A stretch of DNA of 64,000 nucleotides, taken from Cryptosporidium bovis (Eukaryota; Apicomplexa; Conoidasida; Eucoccidiorida; Cryptosporidiidae). Numbering within the stretch: position 1 is the first letter of the stretch; the number at the start of each line of letters is the position of its first letter. Below are positions 1-9,069 of this stretch, piece after piece. The position numbers and the translations under genes are program-made. The stretch spans positions 124,001 to 188,000 of the forward strand of contig VHIT02000011.1 in NCBI GenBank assembly GCA_009768925.2, in the 5' to 3' direction. Under the pieces are notes generated by a model. It had not been told where the DNA came from. It saw only the letters and a list, made by a program, of their open reading frames with translations, and ran no database searches.

Positions 1-882
1 CGATTAAGGAAGGCATTAATAGAGGCAGAAAAACAAATTGAAATAAATCAAAATATTATATCTTCATTAAAAAAACAGATATCTATGAATGAGTCAGGTA
101 ATATATCAAATTATCGCGGTGTGTCACTGTATAATGATTACCACATTCAAAATAGCAATAAAAATGTGGCTTCTTATTATGGAACTCATTACACACTAAA
201 CAGCAATTTACCACAATCAATAGCATCTATTTCTGCATCTAGAAGATCATCAATTCTTAATAGTACATCAAGGAGTTTTATCGATAATAGAAAAAAACAA
301 GTGATGAAAGAAGATGTCTTTGATGCTAATTCTATTTCAAGAAAGTATTCGAAAACTGTAAATAATTATCCAAAACGTTCATATACATGGTCTATGGAAA
401 GTGTAAATCATCAATCGAAAGAGAGTAATATAGAGAATAAAAATATGAGGAATAGTTCAACAGGAAGGATACTTAAAAAAAATGGCAGTGATTATGGTGA
501 TCTTATTAAAAATAATAAAAATAATGACAGTATATTATCATCATCTATATTTACACCACCAAGTAATAGAATCACAAATTCAGATATAAATGCTGGTAAT
601 TTAAAATCTAAAACAACTTTCGATTTAAATGATAGTGGTGAAAACAAATGGTATAGCCATAGAATGCATTATTATCAGGCAAATGATTACCTACATACAT
701 TAGACGAATTAGAAAGTGAAAATATGGACAATATATCGAGAGAGCTAACAACACCTAGACTAAAAACGCCAGTAAAACCTATTATATCGGATAATAATAA
801 CGTAAATATTGTCAATGGAGACATTAGTAATAGCAGAGGTAATAGCAATAAAAATGAAAGTAATGCAGCAAACATTTCTTAG
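1..882 (+). CDS. C-terminal part of an Asn/Ser-rich protein (partial)
   Basis: The frame is open from the first base of the window, so this is the 3' end of a longer gene; the first in-frame ATG at 85 is internal. The 28 codons before it are Lys/Glu/Ile/Leu-rich and look like the end of a coiled coil. The remaining 265 residues are polar, Ser/Asn/Lys-rich and probably disordered. They include short Thr-Pro stretches such as TTPRLKTPVKP near the C terminus, which could be phosphorylation sites. I see no transmembrane segment and no family motif, so no function is assigned. The stop TAG is at 880-882. Reverse-strand frames here are shadows. Confidence 0.8.
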   Translation, partial: RLRKALIEAEKQIEINQNIISSLKKQISMNESGNISNYRGVSLYNDYHIQNSNKNVASYYGTHYTLNSNLPQSIASISASRRSSILNSTSRSFIDNRKKQVMKEDVFDANSISRKYSKTVNNYPKRSYTWSMESVNHQSKESNIENKNMRNSSTGRILKKNGSDYGDLIKNNKNNDSILSSSIFTPPSNRITNSDINAGNLKSKTTFDLNDSGENKWYSHRMHYYQANDYLHTLDELESENMDNISRELTTPRLKTPVKPIISDNNNVNIVNGDISNSRGNSNKNESNAANIS

Positions 883-1077
883 TTGTTACACATATATGCG
901 TATAATTATTTATACTTGCTTTCTTTTTTTCATTTTTTCCAGAAATATTAGAAAATATTTCAACAGGTTACTACAATACTAATTGATGTGAATTATACAA
1001 ACTTTATTGTTCATTTAAATTACAATTAAAAGAAAAATAAATAAATAAGAATTAAGTCAATAAAACGACATCACTAT

Positions 1078-1524
1078 TCATTGATAACTCTCAGAATAAC
1101 GATGTAATGCACTTAGAAGGTCGTCAGGTGAGATTGCATTATCACCGTCACTATCAAGATTCTCTAACATTGTTTTAAGCTCTTCTTCTGACATTGACAG
1201 ACCAAGTCTTGTAGAACAAGCAACAAGGTCTTTTAAGTCAATTGTTCCTGTTTTGTCTTGATCAATGCAACTAAATATGTTTACTGCATCTTCAACTGTA
1301 AATTTCTTAACCTCATTACCACTATTAACTAAGCTAACAAAGCCTGCAAAATCTAATTTACCACCGCACTCTTGCGTAAGCGAATTCAATCTTCCGATTA
1401 CATTGTTATCCAGCGGAATGTCCATGCATGTCGCTGCTGCTCTCAAAAATCCAATATCCAATCCTGATTTACCATCCAATAAATCGAATACATCTCTCAA
1501 TTCTCTTACTTCTGAACTATCCAT
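1078..1524 (-). CDS. Calmodulin/centrin-like EF-hand protein
   Basis: This single-exon protein has 148 residues, the usual calmodulin length. Two C-terminal EF-hand loops look able to bind Ca2+: residues 88-99 (DQDKTGTIDLKD) and 124-135 (DSDGDNAISPDD). Both end in Asp rather than the usual Glu at loop position 12. The two N-terminal hands are degenerate (DGKSGLDIGF near 17; QECGGKLDFAGF near 51) and lack the acidic ligands. That pattern of a silent N lobe and Ca2+-competent C lobe fits calmodulin-like proteins or myosin light chains better than calmodulin. It is divergent from the TEN1-like gene on the other strand and shares a 503-bp spacer with two GGCGG elements. The exact subfamily is not resolved. 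Confidence 0.85.
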   Translation of the reverse strand: MDSSEVRELRDVFDLLDGKSGLDIGFLRAAATCMDIPLDNNVIGRLNSLTQECGGKLDFAGFVSLVNSGNEVKKFTVEDAVNIFSCIDQDKTGTIDLKDLVACSTRLGLSMSEEELKTMLENLDSDGDNAISPDDLLSALHRYSESYQ

Positions 1525-2027
1525 TTTTCAAATTATTACTGTCAATGTTTATTTAACAAGTATCTAAAAAAGCGTTTTAATAAAAACAAATTAACCCAAT
1601 TTAATTTAATTGAAATAAATAAAGTGAATAGTAAATTTATTAAGTTACAAGAACTTTTCAAGTATTATGAACTTAATTATATGTGCATTTACCTTTATTC
1701 ACTCTATTTTTTCCCTGGAAACAAATTAACTCACCTCTATTCTCTTATAAATCTTTCTTTAAATTTGTTTCTAAGCACTAGTGTTTATATTGTTGTTTCC
1801 TTTCTTACACCCACTTTTTTCTTTGACTTTTTTTTATTCTCAAATCTATCAAACATTTTCGCTAATTAAACGTTTTAACATGTCTTTTAATTGCACACTA
1901 TTAAATAGTATTATAATGCGGCGGGAACATGCTGTATTTTTGGCGGTAATGATTTTTCCTCGCTAAACTAAAAGTACCTGATTTACCAAAACGAAGCTAT
2001 ATTTAAAAAGATCATATATATCAATTT
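1525..2027. promoter_or_regulatory. Divergent promoter with two E2F-like motifs
   Basis: This 503-bp spacer separates the EF-hand gene (-) and the TEN1-like gene (+). It has GGCGGGAA at 1920-1927 and TTTTTGGCGGTAA at 1937-1949, about 80-110 bp before the plus-strand ATG. GGCGGGAA-type elements have been described as E2F/DP1-like motifs in Cryptosporidium upstream regions; their activity here is inferred. The two small open frames on the plus strand (1624-1966) are low-complexity Phe/Leu/Ser stretches and are not taken as genes. Confidence 0.5.
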
Positions 2028-2547
2028 ATGAGTGTATTTACAAATGAGACGGAAAAAGAAGAGCCTATCATTGGCAAAAACTGTGACTCATTAAATAGCG
2101 AAGAATCCTCGACGATTGTGCTCATAAATGAAATAGAAGATGAGCAATTACTAAACAAGAAAGTCAGGGTTGCAGGTATAGTGAAGGAAGTAAACATAGT
2201 AAGTGAAGAAATGATTATACACTATGAGTTGAAAAATGTAAGGGTATCTTTAGGGTATGTTTCATTCAATTTAACTTTTCTTCGGCATTCTCATAATTTT
2301 TCATAGAAAATATAGTGGGTCTAGACTATTAGGTACACTAGAGAGAGGCAAAATAGTTGAAATAATTGGAAAACTAACAAAAAGATGCGAAGAAAACGAG
2401 GACGAAGACGCAGGGGAAAATCATAGTGATAAACTAATTATTGATGCAGAAATTATAAGAATTATTGATAATATGAATTTACATCTTTACCAATTAAGTA
2501 TATTACTTCGCAGAAAAGTAATCAATGATAGTAAAACTCATAATTAA
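2028..2547 (+). CDS. TEN1: TEN1-like OB-fold protein (CST telomere complex subunit candidate), 2 exons
   Basis: Two exons, 2028-2254 and 2307-2547, flank a 52-nt intron (GTATGT...CATAG) and give 155 residues. Without splicing the frame ends at 2306 after 92 residues. The joined protein reads as one small OB fold: a first strand at NKKVRVAGIVKEV, a central sheet, a GKLTKR turn, and a C-terminal strand-helix DAEIIRIIDNMNLHLYQLSI. That last segment resembles the end of human TEN1 (V..MNLPLLEQAI, from memory), where a strand is followed by a helix that packs on STN1. In known CST (CTC1-STN1-TEN1), TEN1 binds STN1 and supports C-strand fill-in at telomeres. The acidic stretch around ENEDEDAGENHSD is an insertion. 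Another small OB protein such as RMI2 or RPA3 is possible. Confidence 0.6.
2255..2306 (+). other. Intron of the TEN1-like gene
   Basis: The intron runs from donor GG|GTATGT to acceptor TTTTTCATAG|A, splits a Gly codon (phase 2) and is T-rich. Splicing keeps the frame open to 2547. Confidence 0.75.
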
Positions 2548-2914
2548 ACTTCCGCAAAGTAATATTCGTAATCACATCATTAAAAATACATATGTTTTAC
2601 TTCATATCCCACACCAAAATATGTATAACTCATATTTTATAGTCAAAAGGTTTTTTGTATACTTTTGTATTTGTTTGTATGATAAATAAAGTTATCTATC
2701 ATAAAAGGATGCTTGTTTATTGACTCTAACCACTCTATCCATCTATTACTTACAATTAAAAAAATTTCAACACCATTCAATAAAGTATCAAATAGTATCA
2801 TTTAACATTGCAACATTTAGGCGGGAATAAAAAAAAAGCATGCAACATGGAATGTTTGATGAAAAAAGAAATAAGTGAATAAATAAGATTTGATGTTAAT
2901 ATAACGAGGTAAAC
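2548..2914. other. Convergent spacer with a GGCGGGAA motif
   Basis: This 367-bp region lies between the 3' ends of the TEN1-like gene (+) and the pseudouridine synthase (-). It is AT-rich and should hold both polyadenylation regions. It also contains GGCGGGAA at 2820-2827 followed by an A run and GCATGC, a promoter-type motif where no promoter is expected. No protein-coding frame is supported. Confidence 0.4.
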
Positions 2915-4594
2915 TTACTTGTTATTGTCATACTCGGCTTCTTCATGGTCATTTTCCAATTTTTTATTCTCTTGTTTGTGGGGGTAGTATTTTTTAATAA
3001 TGGTTTCATATATCCTCTTATATATAAAATCACGCTTAAAATGCTCAATTTTTTTAACAAATAAGCATTTTTCATTGTCAAATGAAATGAAATGAACATT
3101 GAAATCCTTTTTTTCGGTAGAAATACTTCTTTTTATGTTATAAGTGCTGTAAGACACTCGATCTAACAAAAGACCTTGACTTGGTGAAAGATGAATAGAA
3201 AGTTTGTTCGGAAGGAAACTGAGTTGAATTGCATTTTTGGGAGCAGTACCCCTAAAAACTTCAATAGCCAATGCTATCATTTTTCTTATTTGATGAAGCA
3301 TAAATGATTGTCCCTTAATAATGACTTTTATTGCATTTGTTTTATTACCACTGCTATTACTAGATATGTCAGTAAATTCTACCTTAATATTTTCAATATG
3401 CCTCCATGAATTAGAATCGTAATAACTTGATTTAGATGTAAAATTATGAAAACTATGTGTGCCTACATATTCATTTAATATACTTTGAAATTCACTTAAT
3501 TTATCGTTATCAATTTTATAATCTAGTAGAACATTTAAATTATTACTATTATTAATATTTAAATAGTCAACCAGTTTCTTATTGTTGCCAAATCCGTAAT
3601 TATTTTGTCGATTCAATTGATGAAACTCGAATATTTTCATTTTTTCATCTTTATTCTCAACTTCGTCACACTCATTACAGTTGCTCACAATATCAGTTTT
3701 ACTAAAGCTTTTCTCCCTTTTTCTTTTTTCATTATTATTGTTTAATTCAATTAACTCGCGTTGATATCTTTCCTCACACACATTTTCTAATTCATTTTTA
3801 AGCTCTAAATCCGTTATTGTTACTGGATACAACAAGTATTCTGGCAATATATATTCATATTGTCTCCTAGAACAGTCTGTACGTGCGTCAAAATTTTTCG
3901 TAACTCTTATTATTTTGAATACACTTATTTTTTTGTCGACAAGTAGTTCATTCATTTTGTTCATTATGTAATCCAATATTATTAATTCATTTGCAAATTC
4001 ATCACTTAGTGACGCTTTGTTATCAACACCTTCAGCTTCAGAATTATTATTATTGTTAAAAGACAACAATGGATTGCTCTCTAGTTTTTTACCACTTTTA
4101 CTACCCTTTCTACCTTTACTATTTATGTCATTTCTGTTTATTTGGTCTTCATTGATTTCCACTTCTCTATTTAATGTGTCTCTTTCTATTAAAAGTTTAT
4201 TTATCAATTCTTTTGTCTCTTCATTCTCGTTTTTTTTCTCAATTAAAGACAGTAATTCGTCGTTCACTCTTATTTTTGCTCTGAATGAAACAACTTGGCA
4301 AGCAGAATGCACTCCTTTGTCTGTTCTTCCAACTCTAGACCATCTTATTTTCTTTAAAAAATTGGCTTCCGCTACAACATCTTCGTCTAATTTTGATCTT
4401 TTATTCCTACACTTATTTAAATCTTCATTTACATAAAATATGTCCAATTTTTCTAAACAACTTTCCATTTCACCCTCTATTGTTCCTATTTCCTCCACTT
4501 TCTTGTTGTTTCTCATTTGAATTTGCATTCCATGGTACTCTGTACCGTCATAACCAAATGCCATACAGTACGTTCTTAGTGGTATATCATACAT
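2915..4594 (-). CDS. PUS1: tRNA pseudouridine synthase, TruA/Pus1 family
   Basis: The family isomerises uridine to pseudouridine in tRNA. The catalytic motif GRTDKGVHS is present with the nucleophilic Asp near residue 92; the Lys replaces the Ala of bacterial TruA, as is common in eukaryotic Pus1/Pus3. The N terminus has the expected FGYDGTEYHGMQIQ strand. RVTKNFDARTDCSRRQYEY is the conserved F(D/N)AR..C..R.Y segment, and a C-terminal FMLHQIRKMIALAI helix matches the family. The frame opens eight codons upstream with TTG, but the first ATG (4592-4594) gives 559 residues and is preferred. Asn/Lys/Glu-rich insertions between about 140-215 and 270-370 explain the length. No targeting peptide is clear. 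It converges with the TEN1-like gene. Confidence 0.9.
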   Translation of the reverse strand: MYDIPLRTYCMAFGYDGTEYHGMQIQMRNNKKVEEIGTIEGEMESCLEKLDIFYVNEDLNKCRNKRSKLDEDVVAEANFLKKIRWSRVGRTDKGVHSACQVVSFRAKIRVNDELLSLIEKKNENEETKELINKLLIERDTLNREVEINEDQINRNDINSKGRKGSKSGKKLESNPLLSFNNNNNSEAEGVDNKASLSDEFANELIILDYIMNKMNELLVDKKISVFKIIRVTKNFDARTDCSRRQYEYILPEYLLYPVTITDLELKNELENVCEERYQRELIELNNNNEKRKREKSFSKTDIVSNCNECDEVENKDEKMKIFEFHQLNRQNNYGFGNNKKLVDYLNINNSNNLNVLLDYKIDNDKLSEFQSILNEYVGTHSFHNFTSKSSYYDSNSWRHIENIKVEFTDISSNSSGNKTNAIKVIIKGQSFMLHQIRKMIALAIEVFRGTAPKNAIQLSFLPNKLSIHLSPSQGLLLDRVSYSTYNIKRSISTEKKDFNVHFISFDNEKCLFVKKIEHFKRDFIYKRIYETIIKKYYPHKQENKKLENDHEEAEYDNNK

Positions 4595-5161
4595 TTTATT
4601 TCTACTTATTATAAACAAATTATACTTTCACTTTATTTGCAATATTAATACAATATTCAAATGCCACAAAAACAATTCCAAAAAAGGACTACTTTTTCTT
4701 TGAGATATTAAACGTCGATATTCTCCTGCTTTCTTTTACAGGATCACTAAACAAATTATACAACTAATGGATTTTCACATCTATTCATTATTTTAGTTCA
4801 TCATTGTCATCTAAAGGTAAAAAGACTTTTAAAAATGAATTGCCGCCTAGACTATTTTGAATAAATAAAGCATGTAGAAGAACGCATTAATAAACAAGTA
4901 ATAAGTAAGTTGTACAAGGATAAATTAAAAAGTATATAAGTATTCATATTTAATACTTAATGTTTTTGTTAAATGATTAAAATTAGCAAAAGTGACGCAC
5001 TTATTTTGATTCGTTTAATTTCTTATTTTACAGAATTCACATTTTGAATAAAATATCTTTGCTTTCTCTATGTTGATATTAAAAACTAACCAATTTAAAA
5101 TTTTGCAATATTGTTTTCGTTCATTCCAAAAGTCGGAAATGTTTTTATTAACTCTATTTAT
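4595..5161. other. AT-rich spacer, no gene seen
   Basis: This 567-bp region lies between the start of the pseudouridine synthase gene and the stop of the next minus-strand gene. It should hold the promoter of the former and the 3' UTR of the latter. I see no long frame, structured RNA or GGCGGG element. Confidence 0.5.
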
Positions 5162-6628
5162 TTAAATGTCATCATCATCATCGAAACTTGGACCCAATGT
5201 ACCACCACTACTACTTGAACTTACAGATAATCTCTTAACAACAGTAGCCATTTTGTTTACATACTCGGTTAAGCTTAATATTTGTGCTTTTCTCATCTTA
5301 TTCTTTTTTTCAAGTTTCACGATTCTTGCCTCTAAATCTGATAATTTCATACCAACTGCATTTAAATCTAACGGTTGCATACCTTGTTGTAATCCTATAC
5401 TTGATCCTACTGCACCTGCCATTACACCAGCTGATCCAATTGCTCCCATGACTCCTGCTGCTTGATTGTTCATAGTAAATAGTGTTGCTCTTGGTTGCGT
5501 TTTTCTTAATTTTTTTAGTTTCTTCTTTTCTTTTTTTACTTTCTTTTTTGCATCACTCTTGTTCATTCCTGAACTAACAAGTTGTTCCTCCAATTTCTTA
5601 AAATCGAGTTTATCTTGTTCTTTCTGTTGTTTCTTCTCCTCCTTTGTCAATGGAGTCGTTGATGTCATTCCCATTGCATCGACCATACTCCCTTGTCCTA
5701 TTCCTTCTATAACTCCCGCTGTTACTTGACTATTCATAGTAAATAGTGTTGCTCTTGGTTGCGTTTTTCTTAATTTTTTTAGTTTCTTCTTTTCTTTTTT
5801 TACTTTCTTTTTTGCATCACTCTTGTTCATTCCTGAACTAACAAGTTGTTCCTCCAATTTCTTAAAATCGAGTTTATCATGCTCTTTCTGTTGTTTCTTC
5901 TCCTCCTTTGTCAATGGAGTTGTTGATGCTCCTCCCATACCACCCATTGCTCCTCCCATACCACTCATTTCAGCACTGTTTGGTATTCCATCCCCATCTG
6001 AATCAGCCATACTTTGAGCCCCAATGGGATTCATATTTTGCTGCCCTCCGCTAGACATTGGTGAAAGTCCTGCAACGCCATTTGTTGAACCAGTGGCTGC
6101 TCCAGCGTCTCCAGTTGCACCGAAACCACCGGTTGATTGAAACAATCCCATTAATGTCACGCCATTATTGCCAGAGTTTCTCATCAGCTTTAGTTGTTTT
6201 TTTAATTCTTTGATTTTTTTTTTAATATCATTGGAACTAACTCTTTGTTGTTTACCTAGTTTTTTTATATCATCCTCATCTTTCTTATCTTGTTTTTTTT
6301 GATTCTTCTTCAATTCTTTGTTTTGTCTCTTTAATTCTTTCTCCTGTTCCCTTTGTGGATTTTTCTTCTTCTTAAATAATTCAAGAAAAGACACATTTAA
6401 ACTATCATGTAATGTGTTATCTTCGAAATAATTGTTGCACTCACTTAATCCTATTGATGTAACTTTATTTATATATCTCTTAAATGTTAATTTACTTTTT
6501 GCCTCATTTTTTACGGCCAAAAAGTCAACAACTTTTGGGCTATAGTTTTCAAATAAAGGTGCTGACCATAGTAGTATCAATAGTGGTAAGATAATTTTCG
6601 AATATTTTTCAAATCTATAAGATTCCAT
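5162..6628 (-). CDS. Secreted Lys/Gly-rich repeat protein
   Basis: The protein has 488 residues. A hydrophobic segment near residues 13-26 (IILPLLILLWSAPL) looks like a signal peptide or signal anchor. It is followed by a Lys/Gln-rich coiled-coil region (about 85-150), a Gly/Ala/Met-rich region, and two near-identical charged repeats (about residues 233-298 and 321-386) beginning TTPLTKEEKKQQKE and ending near KTQPRATLFTMN. Near residue 207 DSDGDGIPNSAE matches the Asp-rich Ca2+-binding motif of thrombospondin type 3 repeats. The C terminus has a Leu/Ile heptad helix, a Ser run and Asp5. No enzyme motif is seen. The composition fits secreted mucin-like or matrix proteins of Cryptosporidium; the function is unknown. 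A TGCATGCATGCA palindrome lies about 300 bp upstream. Confidence 0.85.
   Translation of the reverse strand: MESYRFEKYSKIILPLLILLWSAPLFENYSPKVVDFLAVKNEAKSKLTFKRYINKVTSIGLSECNNYFEDNTLHDSLNVSFLELFKKKKNPQREQEKELKRQNKELKKNQKKQDKKDEDDIKKLGKQQRVSSNDIKKKIKELKKQLKLMRNSGNNGVTLMGLFQSTGGFGATGDAGAATGSTNGVAGLSPMSSGGQQNMNPIGAQSMADSDGDGIPNSAEMSGMGGAMGGMGGASTTPLTKEEKKQQKEHDKLDFKKLEEQLVSSGMNKSDAKKKVKKEKKKLKKLRKTQPRATLFTMNSQVTAGVIEGIGQGSMVDAMGMTSTTPLTKEEKKQQKEQDKLDFKKLEEQLVSSGMNKSDAKKKVKKEKKKLKKLRKTQPRATLFTMNNQAAGVMGAIGSAGVMAGAVGSSIGLQQGMQPLDLNAVGMKLSDLEARIVKLEKKNKMRKAQILSLTEYVNKMATVVKRLSVSSSSSGGTLGPSFDDDDDI
5469..5664. repeat. Direct repeat copy in the 488-aa gene
   Basis: This 196-bp unit is repeated 264 bp away at 5733-5928 with only a few differences (for example ttatcttgttc versus ttatcatgctc). 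It encodes the Lys-rich repeat, so its boundaries follow the protein repeat. Confidence 0.85.
5733..5928. repeat. Direct repeat copy in the 488-aa gene
   Basis: This is the second copy of the 196-bp unit at 5469-5664. The near identity, including silent positions, points to recent duplication or gene conversion within the gene. Confidence 0.85.
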
Positions 6629-7808
6629 GTTTTGCCTTTCTCTCTGATAATACTAAATAAACATACGGTATTTGATCACTATAATATTTCTAGAATCAAA
6701 TTAAATGAGAAAAAACTATCTTACTGAAATATACAAGAATTTTTTTTATTTGTAGTTTTTATTAGCTATAATTGAACTTTATATTAAAGTGCTAAATGTC
6801 AGCAAACTTAATTAAAAAATATAACCAATTCAAAAATTAAAACTTCATTATACTGTTATTACCTTAAACTAAAATTTTATCTTCCAATATAGCACATCTT
6901 TATTTCCACTTTAACATGAACAGGTGCATGCATGCACCGTGTGACATTTTGTTTATTATTTTCAATAATTGACCAGTGATAATTAGATTTAAGTTTTATA
7001 TTAATTTAATAGTTAATATTACCACTTTCAAAATATAAATGTCTTTTGTATAGATTAGATATTACTATATTTCTCTAAGAAACTTCAAATATAGTAGTTA
7101 AAAGGAGAATGTATCCAATGCACAAATTTACAACAGAATTTAACTCAATCATTCCGGTAATTTTTCTATAGAAACTACTGCATACTCAAGAATGGAGTTT
7201 GAAAAAAGGAAAATATCAGAATTTCTCAATCATTTATTAGTTTAATGCGATAAAGTGGGATATTTCAGGTGCTAACATGATAAATACCGAGAAAAACTTT
7301 TTCATATGTGAATTAGGTAAATTTTACCTTGTGCTTCTGCATTTTGAGTTCTAAGTAGAGGAACTCCAAGGAAACTAACTCATTGTGTATAATTATTACA
7401 AAAAACGTAGGAAAACTGTTCAATTTAAAATATTTTTAGTCTTTAAAGCATTTATTAGGTACTGATGACTATAACCCAAGTACATTTTACTTATGTATAT
7501 ACATGTGTGCATGTTTTTTTTGCAAAAATTAAAAAAAATATACATATTCTGAGCATTTATTGTTTGTTATGTTTGCAAGCTGAAAAACAATTTATTGTTG
7601 CTATTGTTTAAATTATTGATCAATTCATTCAACGGTAGGGTAACATATTTATTCTAGATTCATAAAACCAGAATATATTTCAGTTAGCAGTAGCCGTGAA
7701 TATAGGGAAAAATACATACAGTGAAAGCACACAGTAAAACCTATGTTTAAGTGTAAATAGATTAAAAAAAAGAATAAAAGGTATGATAATTGCGAATATT
7801 AACTAGAT
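6629..7808. other. Divergent spacer
   Basis: This 1,180-bp region lies between the secreted repeat protein (-) and the myosin-light-chain-like gene (+). It is strongly AT-rich, carries the 16-bp TGCATGCA-type palindrome at 6923-6938, and has no coding frame I would support. Confidence 0.5.
6923..6938. promoter_or_regulatory. 16-bp palindrome containing TGCATGCATGCA (ApiAP2-type site)
   Basis: The sequence GGTGCATGCATGCACC is its own reverse complement and holds two overlapping TGCATGCA octamers. TGCATGCA is the known binding site of an apicomplexan AP2 factor conserved between Plasmodium and Cryptosporidium. It lies about 295 bp before the ATG of the secreted repeat protein (-) and about 870 bp before the plus-strand gene. 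Confidence 0.55.
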
Positions 7809-8451
7809 ATGCCAAAGAAAGATGTAAGTTTATACCACAGCAGTCTAAGCGGAAATTACTTGTTTTGTTTAATACATTATATCATTGCATATTTTACTTT
7901 AAAAAGATTGAATCTTGCACCAAAATACTAGATTGTGAAGGAAAAGGTGAATATGATCCTAAGCTTGCACACCGAATATTAACCCTAGCAGGATACTATG
8001 TAACGTAAGTTTAATGATGGATTGTAAATAAACTCCTAAATTAAAGTCAAACAAACGAAATAAAGAGAAGACAATGTTAGGATGCATGTTGAACTATTGA
8101 AAAAAAAGACATTATCGTTACAAGTAAGTTTCAATGCTTGAATATCGATGCTTGCTCAATTATTTAATGAAAAAGGAACTTAAGGACTATATTAAGGAGA
8201 ACAATGGCTTAAGTCCCCCATCTGAGGAGGAAATCGGAAACCTATTCAAACTTTTAGATGTCAACAAATCTGGGGAGATTGACTTGGATTTACTAAAGTA
8301 TGGACTAACTACAGTAGGAAGCAATAAATTTAACTCTGCTGAAGCTGAGGAGTTTTTCAAAGCTTTACAAATAAACCCATCTGAAACAAAATCAGTCAAA
8401 ATTGACACGCTTGTTAAAGGTGTTGATGAAATGTTATCTACATTTAAATAA
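7809..8451 (+). CDS. Myosin-light-chain/calmodulin-like EF-hand protein, 4 exons
   Basis: I reconstruct four exons: 7809-7823, 7907-8004, 8066-8123 and 8176-8451. The introns (83, 61 and 52 nt) all start GTAAGT and end AAAG. The product is 148 residues, the typical light-chain/calmodulin length, and all exon phases agree. EF loop 1 begins near residue 14 (DCEGKGEYD). It is followed by GYYVTEDNVR, the usual linker leading into the second hand. The third hand (DVNKSGEIDLDL, residues 85-96) has good ligands except Leu in place of Glu at position 12; the other hands are degenerate. This suggests an essential-light-chain-like or calmodulin-like protein of the glideosome/myosin type rather than a Ca2+ sensor. 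Exon 1 (MPKKD) is the least certain. Confidence 0.7.
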
Positions 8452-9069
8452 CGTTTTTAATCATTTTTTCTCGCATATTTCCTAATATAGATATGATAAA
8501 TATAACCGTTGTGATTTTCCCGCCTACATGTCATATGTAATTTATGACATTTTTTATTTCAATGATAAATAATAATTATGTTGGTATTATTAAAGGAAAA
8601 TCAGTAACTTATGGATTAATTTTGCTAGCAGTTAAATAGAAATATAAATTCACAACTTAAGGAAGAGAAGATGTTCTTATAATTAAAAATAATAAGAGTG
8701 ATTTATAGGGTTTGATTAGCAAATAAGATTTATCTACAAGTTCTACATTGTATTTTACGATCTTTTGTGCTCTATTATACACAACACAGGCTATAAACTA
8801 TTAAGAAACTTTTCTTCCGTTATTTTCTCTTCTTAAAATAAACAAATTTACTCCTAACATTGATTTATAAGTAAATTATTTAATAAAACTGTACTATAAC
8901 ACTCCTCTAATAAATTATTTAAAAAGGTAATCACAAAACTTGAAAGTGAGATTTTTCTTGATTAACATTGACATTTGTAGACATTTTAATTAATATTTGG
9001 TTATAGCAAAGGGTTATAGTAAAAAATATAAGGGATTGTTGTATTTTAAGGATATATTGATTGTAAAAT
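8452..9069. promoter_or_regulatory. Spacer with an inverted GGCGGGAAAA element
   Basis: This 618-bp region lies between two plus-strand genes. TTTTCCCGCC at 8515-8524 is the reverse complement of the E2F-like GGCGGGAAAA. The rest is AT-rich with no supported frame. Confidence 0.4.

Noticed and set aside
8005-8213. A single 209-nt intron joining exon 2 directly to 8214
   Set aside because: In frame, but it drops the second EF-hand linker. The extra exon at 8066-8123 gives good donors and the family length.
8134-8451. EF-hand as a separate 105-aa gene starting at 8134
   Set aside because: The first codons lie in an intron-like segment (GTAAGT at 8124, acceptor at 8174-8175). The four-exon model gives a full 148-aa protein.
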